A stretch of DNA of 64,000 bases, from positions 1,604,538-1,668,537 of the forward strand of contig CAJINV010000015.1 in the NCBI GenBank assembly GCA_905178155.1. Direction: 5' to 3'. This DNA comes from Amoebophrya sp. A120. Taxonomy: Eukaryota; Sar; Dinophyceae; Syndiniales; Amoebophryaceae. Within the stretch, counting starts at the first letter, position 1, and each line of letters starts with the position of its first letter. A program made the position numbers and the translations under genes. The notes under the pieces were generated by a model. It was given only the letters and a program-made list of their open reading frames with translations, searched no databases and was not told where the DNA came from. Of the stretch, positions 33,960 through 44,225 are shown piece by piece.

Positions 33960-35648
33960 TGACAGTGAGATTGTTCATGACAGCGTGTATTGTAACGATC
34001 CAACAAGATGAGCAACAGCAATCTTGTAAAGAGATCCTCGGAAAGAGATGTTGTAAGTACTACTCCTGCGAATGTAGTGATTGTCATGCATGCAGCTCGG
34101 AGGTAAGACGAAATAACTAAGATATAGATCATCATCCGAAATGGAGCGACTCCAAAAAAGACTCGCTACACTTCTGGGCCGCGGCGGTTCCTTTTTCCCT
34201 TGGATACACCGGTGTTTATCTGCACGAAGTATTTGGTGGGAAAACATTTGTTTTTCTTTCATCCCGGCAACATGTTTTGATTTCGACGAGCACTAATATA
34301 CGGGTGCTGATTTTTATAAAATCGTTTAGAAAAAGACCTGCGAGGAGGCCCGTCGTCCCATGTTGCAAGCCTGAACGTGTGGAGTTTGTGAAACATCGAC
34401 TCGAGAAACTGCTCTGGAGGGAAGCACAGCTCGGGCTCATCTAGAAGTACTGAAGTTCAGTACGTGCCCTTCAAGGTTTTGTTCGCGAACAAAGGCACTG
34501 CAACTGGCTGTAGAGGTGCCGGTAGATGAAGTTGTCTTCTGGCTTGTACCAAGTTTTTTTTGCAACATCCAACGACGAATATGTATTTTGATTTTCGGTT
34601 TCCATTTGCTTTTATTCTCGTAATATGAGGCCGACTCTGTCTCTGAGGACAATGAATACAACTTGGATCGGTTTTAGTTACGACGTCTCTAACATCATAT
34701 CATCGGTCCGGCTTGTTCCAAGCTTTCGTAGTCGTGCGCCTTTTGGTCCTCCTCGTCCACAGAAGTGTATCGTCATCGTGGATCTCTCGTCGTACGAAGG
34801 AGCATGGTTTTAATCATTCAGTCGGTCACCGTCACGGTATTGGAAGAAACGCTTGAATAAACCCAATATCGGCCCTAACGTCGCCACTTGATGGCCATTT
34901 TCGCGCACTAGGTGAGCACAAAACTGCCGCGCGAAATATTTACGATTCCTCTTTTGTTTCCGCAATCGTCCGGGCTCCTGTGGAGCCGAAGGTGGTTGCG
35001 TACATAGATTCATTGTCGTGACAACATAGCGTCATTGCGTCGCCTTCCGGAAAGGAACGTTTCCTGCATATAACTCCCTTTCCTCGATGTCGCTTATGAT
35101 CTTTGATGCCTCTTTGTTCTTCATTCCAACAGCCTCACAGCATCACCCCTATGTGGCTTCGCTTTTGATGCACCTCCCCCCCGGTGCGAAAAGCATAATT
35201 AAGTAGAGCAATCACAACTGTAGCATAACTTCTCTCGACCCCATAAGACAAAAACGACCGCAATTTTACTTTCAGACTCAAGAAACTCTTTTTTTTTACG
35301 CTTACGCCCCAAGACCGCTACTCCAGTATTTTATTTCTCCAACCTCTATGTACAGTAACAAAAACAATTTTTTTTCCTTTTTGAACTAACTTAAAATATA
35401 CTTTTTCGATTTCGTACGACACCAAGACACAAACTTTTTCGACAACTATCGAGAACGTGCTGAAGTTCCAAAAACAAAAAGAAGCTTTTCAAATGCACCA
35501 TCCACAGTATATCGCAGACGCCGCAGTCTTCTAGCATTTTCATTTTCTACTTTTTAACACCTACTATTTTTTATTCCTTTCACGAAGAAATCACATCAGT
35601 CGCAGAAGGCAAGAACTAGAACCAGCTTCAGAACTGCCACCGAGGACC
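33960..35648. other. Intergenic region
   Basis: About 1.7 kb. No supported exon or introner. The last 130 bp before the kinase-gene start are pyrimidine-rich (about 35535-35583) and followed by ...ATCACATCAG, which would suit a splice acceptor, cis or spliced-leader; this is inference. Confidence 0.45.
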
Positions 35649-38600
35649 ATGGCGCCCGGACGGAGATTCAACCGGAACAAGAATGTGGTGGCAGCCTACA
35701 CAGCCGCTGAGCTTTTGGCCAAGCAGCTGGCCTCGCCAGGCCGCTCGGGAGGAGGCGCAGCTACCTCCGCTTCGGCGGCGAAGGTTCCGGTCAGGCCGGA
35801 AAAAGACCCGCTTACGAAAACACCGGGGGTGATGGATCCTGCGAACGTTTCGGACGGGGATCAGCCCGGCTGTCGCGAGATATGCATTGCAAATATGTCT
35901 GCGTATGGAAGAGTGCGAGTTAGTCATGCTAGGTCTGACCGCCACAAAAAGAAAAATCTGCATTGCATGACCAACAAAAGTGCCCACTTTTGGTTACCAG
36001 GACGAGACAGCACTGCTCCTGCGGGTCAGGCATTGAGGATGAGGAGCCTTCTCAAAACTCGTGATGCTAACGCCCGCATTCCAGACCTTCTTGGTCATGC
36101 GAACGCTGCATGACAGACGTTGCATCTTCCAGACCCAGACATATTTGCATTGGATACGAGACGGGCAAAGGTAACTGCGAACGACAGCAAACCGAATCGG
36201 AAGACGACAAAACCGGGTCTGAAAATGAACAGCAGCAACAAGCTGACCCGGCTTTCCCGGGGTGGCCAGTCGCGAGTGCCGTGGCCGGCTTTTTTCAGCG
36301 GACAGAGCACGAGCAGGGCAGGAGCAGCTCCGGTACAACAACTACTACAACGCATCAGAAAAAGTACAACCTGCGTGGGACTGCGCGGAAGAGGGCCGCC
36401 GCGGCGGCAGCAGCTGCAGCTTCCGCAGAAGCCTCCCATGTTGACACGCCCCTCGGGTGGTCAAAAGACAACGCGGTCGATTCGGCTTCGCGCAAGGAGA
36501 CCCACGGAAAACTAGGTAAGCGATTTCGCTTATGTTTTGATGTAGCTAGGCTAAGGTCTCCGTCTCGGGGAGCTCCGTCCTGCTCAGATCCGAAAAGTGG
36601 CGCTCTCGACCCGATCTGCGCGAGACAACTGCAGTTTCCAGATGTTGGCTATCTAGTCGGCCCGCCGACGAGTCACGACCATGGAGATCCGGCCTCCACC
36701 TTTTTTGCAATTTAAAATGTGCAATCGAGGAATCTGTAAACGCGGAGGAGCGTTCATTTTTTGGAGATGTTAACATTTTGGCATGTCCCGGGGAAAAGGT
36801 GTCCGATTTCTTCGCGCAAAAAAGCCGGCAAATTTTGTTAAATTTTGGGCCAAATTTGCCGACCAATGTTAGCATTTGTCCAAAGTCCGGCATTTCTGCA
36901 CGAGAATCTGGAGCGCACCCAAAATGTAAACATTTGCCCGAAAATCTGACGTGTCGTGCGAGATTCTGCGACTTGGCCCGAGGTCGTATTTTTGGCCAAA
37001 AACTTGCTGGGCCAGCAAAGTCGCAGAAACTCGTGCGAAAAGTCCGATTTTCGGGCAAATATTAACACTTTCCCAACCGTCCAGATTCTCGCACAGAAAT
37101 GCCGGATTTTGGCCAAGAGTTAACATTGTCCAAAGTTATGGGCTTACTTTGATCAAAAAACGCAGCATTTTTTGAGAGAGATCGGAGATGGGTTAAAGCC
37201 AGACCACCTTTTGGCCCAGTCTGCCGCAGCGTCAACATATGGGCTTCGGCAGCAGGAGCACGATTATAGCCTCGGAAAAGCGCATTGCTTCGAAGCCTGT
37301 AGGCGGCTCATGCCAGCCGCCACCTCAGCCGCCTTGTTTTGGGCGGGGGCTCGTTGGGCTGCTCCTTCGTGCTGGGCCGGAAGATTTCCGCACCTTTATT
37401 ATTTCCGCCACGCCGGAAGACCTTAGCATTAGCCTATTCAGCTCACAACAACGGGAATAGCGAATGAATTTACCTAGTAGTCCGCGGGTTCTCTTTCGAG
37501 GGGCTACAAGAATGCATTACTTGGCCTAAGAAATGGAAAAAAAATACACAAAAACATGCCAAGAATCTTTGTGGTGAAAGTGTTAATGATATACATTATT
37601 TTTTTTGAATATCAGAAGACGACGCGTTCGATTCGGCTTCGCGCAAGATGAAGAAGAACAACGCCACGACTGTGCCAGAGCCAGCAGTGATGCCTGCACC
37701 AGTCCAGAACGCACCGAGCAAGTTGCATTTGCCTGGCCACAACGAGACGGCTGCTGGTGCAGCAGCTGCAGTTGCGCTTGCGCCGGAGCAAAGTAAAGCG
37801 CTACATTCGAGCCGCAACAGCACAAGTGTCGCGGAACCAACAGTTCCGGTTGTGTCCTCATCTGCCCCACAGCTGCATGATGAGAAGCTGCACTCGGCAG
37901 AGCATGATCAGGGAAGGGACAGCTCCGGTACCTCGTCCACTAGCGCTGCTTCTACTACTACTGCGCATCAGAAAAAGTACAACCTGCGCGGGGCTGCGCG
38001 GATGAGGCGGGCCGCTGCGGCGCCAGCGGCTGGTGCTTCCGCAGACGCAGCAGGTCACGATGCGCCCTCTGCGCCAGGGGAAGACGACAAGCTAGACTCG
38101 GCTTCGCGCAAGAACAGCGCCACGCCTGTGCTAAAACCAGCTGTAGTGATGCCTGCACCGGCGCTGAGCGGGGCGGTGCATTTGTCGGGCCGCAACAACA
38201 AGACGGCTGCTGCTGGTGCAACAACCACATTTCTGCCCCCTCCGCCGGAGCAACGTGAAGCCCTACACGCGAGCCGCAACAGCACAAGTGTCGCGGCACC
38301 CAAAGTTTTGCCCGAATCTTCAAAGAAGCCAGAGGAAGATCAGCTCCAGTCGGGCCACAGCAACACAAGTGTCGCAGAGCCAACAATTGTGTCGCACGCC
38401 TCACAAACGGTGCGTGAAGAGCTGGCGCATTCGGCGGGCAACAGCAGCAGCACGACGGGTGCCGCTGCAGCACCGGCTGGAGTTGTCCTCTCTACGCCAG
38501 CAGAACAAGTTGACAAGTTGCATTCGGGCCGAAACAGCACGACTATTGCAGCGCCAGCAGTTGTGTCTGTGCCAGGAGTCGACAAGCTGCACTCGGGCGG

Positions 38601-41025
38601 CAACAGTACTACTTTCGCAGAGCCTGAGGCATCACCAGTTTTGTTGACGCCAGAACAAGCAGACAAGCTGCTTTCGGGACGCCAAAGCATGAATGTCACA
38701 GCGCCATTTTTTGTATCTGATGCGCAACAAAAGCCAGTTGCGAGCCACAATAGGACTTCGGTTGCCCCACTGGTCTCAGTGGCGGAGAAGAAACAAACAA
38801 CATTATCAGGCCACGATAGCACACTCAAAGTCGCAGCTCCCGCTGCCTCGGCAGAGAGAGAGCTCCCGCCGCCTCCTCTGATTCACAACCGCACGGTGCC
38901 GGTACCAGATGCAGTCCGGCACAAACCGAAGCTGCGTTCGGACCCGACCGCATTTCTGGAAGATAAGTCGGATCTTGTTGACGCCGATGCGCACTTGCAA
39001 CACGAGGCCCTGCAACGCATCAAATTTGGCAAACTAGAGACCGCTGCGACTGGAGGCCTCGCGTCCGGCGCCCCTGGGAATAGAACGCATCTCGCAAACG
39101 CGTCACCACAAGAAAACCCAACGTCGTATCTAGAAGCGCACTTCGGACACTGGGGGCCGAAGAAATTTTTCACTCGGAGCGGCATCCCCGTACAACCCGG
39201 GGAGAAAATAGTCGTCCACTTACGCAAACCAAACACCGTTGCCCAAGAATACGGCTGGAATATGTTGGGGCATTTATTTGGGTGGCCAGATTGGGTCCAG
39301 CCTTTTCAAACCATCCGGATCCGCGCGACGTATATCGAAGGAAACGAACAAACCGGCCAAATTCATTATCGCGCTGAGGCTGGTGGTGAAACACAAATGG
39401 CTCCTTATGCGAACGTCGAAGCACCGAGATTCACGTACATACATCTTCGAGACCACATGAAAGCGCAGCTTGCGCGTGTTTTACAAGACAGCGACGCTTT
39501 CAAGCGCTTTGTCCACAACTACAACGGGGTTCGGAAAACAGACGAGGCTAAGAGAGCAGAGACGGCTTTATGGGACCTGTTTTATCGCCAGTTGCTCTTT
39601 GGAGAAATCGCGTCGGAGAACATCGGGACTGGTAAGCGCGAGATTCGAATACTGAAAGAGACAACAACACCAGCAACAGATGAATATCAACACCTCGGGA
39701 TTCCGGCCGTACAGGGGTTTGAGCCGCGGGATAACGGTGCGTCTTTCACTTACAATCCTCGTAAGGTGGACGGCAAAGGAAGCTTTGGTCAAGTTTACAA
39801 GAGCTTCACAACATCCTACACCGAAGGCTATCAGAGGCAATCAGTGGAACAGAGAGGACATCATACCGATGAGTTTGACCAGGTAATGAAGGTCGTCACG
39901 CCGAAACCAAATGTACCCGGTGCAACAATCAAAGAGATTGCGTCGGAGATCGTTGCAAACTTTTTGCTGACGCATGGCACGGGTTACGCTAAAGAAACAA
40001 AAGAGTGCGTCTCCCGATTCGTGCGCGTGATGGTGATCGAAGACACAACAACTGAAAGTGAGTCGCTCGGGGAGGCGGCGCAGATTGTAACCTTCCTGGA
40101 AAAGGTGAGAATGGGTGACGACGGATACCCGCAGGAGTGGGATCCGCCACTCTATGTTTCACGCTTCCACCAGTGCCTTCGGATAATGGAAAAAGCCCAG
40201 GTTGTCATGAATGACTTGAAGCCGGCCAATGTGGGTCGGGACATTACAAATAACAACCATGTTCGGTTCCTCGACTTCGGACTGGCAACTATACTCTCGG
40301 GCAAGAAATACGGAGTCAAGTCAAGGACCGCTATCTTGGGGACGCGGCCTACGCAATATAGATTGAACGGTGTGGGAGCGGGGGGTTCGCCAGTGTTTAT
40401 GTCTCCTCTTCTTCGTCAGTACGTCCTTCTTGAAAGAGCCACAGGAGACCTGAGACTCAGGGACTATGTTCAGGACTGGTACGGCCCGAAGGCGGACTGG
40501 TTCGCGGCAAGCCTCACGATGTTGCTGGAGCTGATCCCCAAGGCCCAAAATGTTGACAGCGTGACTGATGCAAACAACCACTTACACAGTCTTATTTTTT
40601 GCTGGCGTCTGTGGCAGTGGCAGTGGCGGCAATCAGAGGGGGTGTGGGCAGCAGTGCTAGTCGATTGGCCACACGACGGTTACCAGTACATGAGCCCGCA
40701 TCCGAGCCCGGATCCTAAAAAAAGTCGAAGAATGCAGCAAAATGTGCAAATTATGCACAATTCGCAATTTGAGGTTTACCCGCGCCCGGCTAAGGCACGT
40801 TCCCCGCCCCCGGTTAATCAACATGACCCTAAAATACGAACATGGTGCCCGGTTTACGACTTCATCACGGGGAAAGTTGCTGCGAAAGGTGTAGTTGAAC
40901 AGTTTGTCAGTGGAGAGCTGAAAAAGTTAAATCTCCACCAAAATGATTTGCAGGCGATCGCACAGCACATAACTCAAGCTGAGTTGCCGCAGAATGATCA
41001 GTCTTTAGATTTTATAAAAGTGTAG
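35649..41025 (+). CDS. Large repeat-bearing protein with atypical protein kinase domain
   Basis: Exons 35649-35880, 36162-36515, 37616-41025; 3996 nt, 1331 residues. The first intron is an introner, the second (36516-37615, 1.1 kb) is GT-AG. The C-terminal ~420 residues form a protein kinase domain: Gly-rich loop GKGSFGQVYK (about 915-924), candidate ATP Lys in QVMKVV (about 954), catalytic loop VVMNDLKPANV (Asp ~1062), DFGLA (~1082) and GSPVFMSPL where APE normally sits. The usual HRD reads MND, so it is a non-RD kinase; Asp, Lys and DFG are kept, so activity is plausible. Before it lies a ~550-residue region of degenerate repeats such as LHSGRNSTTIAAP, rich in N-x-S/T sequons. A module containing HQKKYNLRG and ending DSASRK occurs twice, either side of the second intron. 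No signal peptide is obvious. Substrate unknown. Confidence 0.87.
35881..36156 (+). mobile_element. Introner, family IE-1
   Basis: 276 bp. Perfect TSD CGAGA. The only introner in the kinase gene. Removal gives PGCRETGKGN. Confidence 0.88.
36516..37615 (+). other. GT-AG intron of the kinase gene
   Basis: 1100 bp starting GTAAGC and ending ATATCAG, phase 1, giving HGKL-E-DDAFDS. It interrupts the region between two copies of a duplicated coding module and contains a long inverted repeat (36880-37130). Confidence 0.8.
36870..37135. repeat. Long imperfect inverted repeat inside intron
   Basis: The left arm (about 36875-36985) and right arm (about 37010-37130) are complementary, sharing CCGGCATTTCTG, CGAGAATCTGGA, ATTTGCCCGAAAATC and TTCTGCGACTT blocks around a short centre near 36998. 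This could be a folded-back element; outer limits are approximate. Confidence 0.75.
37650..38900 (+). repeat. Coding repeats in the kinase gene
   Basis: Degenerate direct repeats within the exon, with cores such as GGCCGCAACAGCACAAGTGT, encoding units of about 25-40 residues around SRNSTSVAEP, HSNTSVAEP, GRNSTTIAAP and GGNSTTFAEP. Many units keep an N-x-S/T sequon. Confidence 0.8.
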
Positions 41026-41267
41026 ATGTGCTGCCTTTCAACGCCGAGCGAGTCGGCGTACTATCTCTACTTCACCGCTTAAGGTCTTACTTTGACGGAT
41101 ACCAAAATGTTCTGTATTCGAGCTTATGCCCAGGAGGAGAATCAGAGAAGAAAGCCGTATTTTCACCTAGATTTCACGGTTATGCTCTGGAGCAGCAGCA
41201 ACAACGGATTTAGCCACCTGCTCATCCTCATCCTGTCATCGGTATTCACGTCCACCCGAGTTCTGTA

Positions 41268-41410
41268 TGAATGCAAAAGTACAATAAACATAGCAGTAGC
41301 GCCAGCATTCGCACACACTTATCTCCGGACTTACCGCGCAAATTTTATGTCCTATCGTGGTAGCGCTAGCGTAGTACAACTTACCAAATGGCCTATAGCC
41401 TAGCACGCTG
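41268..41410. repeat. Dispersed intergenic repeat, copy A
   Basis: Shares ordered blocks with 43026-43166: TGCAAAAGT, GCATTCG, CACTTAT/CGCTTAT, TCCGGACTT/TTCGGATTT, CCTATCGTGGTAGCG/CTTATCGTAGTAGCG and GGCCTATAGC/GGCTATAGC. Not an IE element: no TAT...ATA ends or TSD found. Confidence 0.55.
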
Positions 41411-43025
41411 AAGACGCAAAGCGCCTGCAAGTTGTGCCTATCGAGGTCGGGCCACTTGATGTTAGTAGGCCTATGTAGTCCCTGACTGATTCAATCGATA
41501 ATGTCAGCACAGCCGACACTACGCACAAGATGAAGCGCGAAACGATTTTGATGTCTGGCGCTGCAATGCTACGCAACGTCAGCACCTAAGTGCGGTCTTT
41601 GAGCTGCATGGCTCGGATGCGGGCCAGTTTTTCGAGACTACCTTTTGTTTTTTTTGGCGTTTCTGGATGATTTTTCACCCTGTTTTTGTCGCAAGCTCGC
41701 CCGCACGCGCGCTGCTTTTCACCTAAAGAACTTTGTCTTGTGAGCACATCTATCCGTGAGTTTTTGCTTCAATTCTTCGCCTACAACCTCCTTCGTTTTC
41801 TTTTCCTTCCCATTTTCAAAGAAAGACAAAGAGCCCCCTTTTCATTGTTTGTTTGTTGTGGATGGTCTTGTGGAATGTCCTGAAAGTTTTTTGTTTTCCT
41901 CTCACGTGGCTAGCGCTACTTCAACAAATAAAAATAAGACAAGCTGGGAGGTGAGCTGCAACTTTTGGCTTCAACCCTGAAGAAAAAACGCCTCGGCTGG
42001 AAAACTAAACGAGAGCTGCAGGCCTGCCTTGCAAAAAAGCAGAGCTATCGTGCCGTAAAGTTTAAAAGATACAGCTGTAAGTAAAACACTGTAAAGAGCT
42101 GCTCCTCTTGACGACGAGTTACAAGGATGCTGAAGCTTACAAGTGTTTGAAAATTCAAAAGCGACGCTGTGTTGAGGAGGAGCTGTTTTTTGTTTTTGTG
42201 TTTTTTGCTTTTAATAAATTTTTTGCGAAGTTTTTCTTTTTGTACTGCACTAGCAAGAAGCTCGCCGCCGGGCCTCTATCTAAGCTTGGGGCCTAGGTTT
42301 CCTGTCCGACGTCCACTTTCCCCAAGAGGAGATGGGTTAAGTGATTGTTTCGTCGGGGGTTAGGGATGCTTCCCAGCGCTTAGGGTTCTTGCATCTTTTG
42401 GCTGCCGGGCGTGAGGGTGGTAGCGCGAAGTGGGCCCCAATTGGACTTCCCTTCACTGCTAAAACGGACTGTGCTGCGTCGTCCGAGATGCCTGGCTCTC
42501 AATGCAAACCAATGCAGACAATTAACCTTCAGGAAATTGAAGCGGTTACGAAGGCACTTTCTGGCTCACCTTGGCAGCTCATCTAGTGCCGAAGAAGCTT
42601 GTGCTAAGTTGTATTTTATTTCAGCTTTTCCTTTTTTGCGCCTTTCTTGTGTTTGTGGTTTAAGATTTTTCTTCTTCCACTTCTCATGCTTTTGTTTTTT
42701 CTGGTTTTCTTATTCTTTTACAGCATTTCGATTTCTGTCAATTGAGCATCGGCGTTTACAGGATTTTCTTCTTTTCATAATCCAATTTTGTCTACAGAAG
42801 ATTTTATTTCGACCTCCAATTTTATGTTTATTCCCGCAGATTATTTTATCTAAGGAAGCCTGTATGTGAGTGTATCCCTATCCCATTAAGCCTAGGCTTT
42901 TTTTATCATGGAGCAAGCCCTAAAATATTTACGAGAGTTACTATTTTCACACTGTTTTGCATGTTATTTCATACGGAGACGGAGGAATATCATCGGCATT
43001 GACGTGCGCCCGGTTATTTCTGTTT

Positions 43026-43166
43026 GAGTGCAAAAGTGCAGCCATGGCATCGGCATTCGTGCACGCTTATGCTTCGGATTTATAATCGCGCTACTTCTAC
43101 GCCTTATCGTAGTAGCGTCGTACTGACCAAGTACTAGGCTATAGCATAGCATGCCGACGCGACTGC
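43026..43166. repeat. Dispersed intergenic repeat, copy B
   Basis: Second copy of the 41268-41410 sequence in the same orientation, about 65-70 per cent alike by eye. It could be an old mobile sequence or a structured RNA; nothing decides between them. Confidence 0.55.
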
Positions 43167-44225
43167 AAACACGACGAGAGACGACACAGAAGAAAGGAGA
43201 AAGAAGACCGATGGCGGATTTTTGATTGCGCACCGACAGGCTTGCTTGTGAACCCAATATACGCGCAGCGCTGGAATTCGCAGCGGGCCAAAACCCATTT
43301 CGTTGAGCAGGATCGTAACCTCATGGAATTTCCCAAAATTGTTGCTCATCACACTCATAAGAAACTTCGCGCATGCCTTTACAACTTCTATGGAGAACAC
43401 AGAAACAAAGATCATCGGTCCCCGCGCTCGGAGCGCGCAAAGACAAGCCGTTGCTTCGGTTCAAGAGATAAACAAAAGCAATTTTACCTTCTGATGGAGG
43501 TCCTCGTGTTCTTCTTAGCGAAGAACGTTATTGAACAAAGTGACTTTTCCACCGCGACCAGCACTATTCCTGATATTTTTTGCGGGACGATTTGTCGCTA
43601 ATCACTGCAAGTGGGTCGTATTGCGATGATAAATAAATATAGGTGGCCTACACCGGCAGCTACAAAGTTGAAAATCGGTTTCGTTCATAGTAAGTTGCGC
43701 ACCACAGACTCCGACAGCACAGAACAACGTACAAGCACGATAAGATTTTCGGTTCGTCTTCGTTCAGGAGATGACGATCTTCTTTGAAGGACAATAAAGT
43801 TCGGGCTCGTCTTTCTCGTTCTGACAAAACAAAAAGTTTACTTTCGTGCAACTGATCAGCTGCTATTTCAGCAGCACAGTTTAGACATTTTCCGCTGCTG
43901 CTGAGCGATCTAATATCTATTTCGCCACACGACAGCAGCCGTAATTTCTGTTGCAGCGTTCGACCCTTTTCCTTTTGTCCAGTTCCCACCACATGACTAA
44001 TTTGCCCATGAAATAAAAAAAATTCTACGTACCCTCATCTTCCACCATAGGAGTTCTGCCCCAGAAGAAGCGCCCCCTTAAGGGGCAGAGCTAGTAAGAA
44101 CGTTTTTTTTTTGTTTACATACTGGTTCTTCTTGCTGCTCACGCACTTGCGCTACTTTGCAACACAATTTTTCCCCATCTAAGTACCAACCATACTTGAT
44201 ATAAAAACGCCTATCCAGCACGACC

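Larger units (their letters stand above)
41026..44225. other. Large intergenic region
   Basis: About 3.2 kb with many T-rich tracts. No supported exon and no introner. It contains a pair of related ~140-bp sequences (41268-41410 and 43026-43166), annotated separately. The open frames present have no domain or splice support. Confidence 0.5.
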
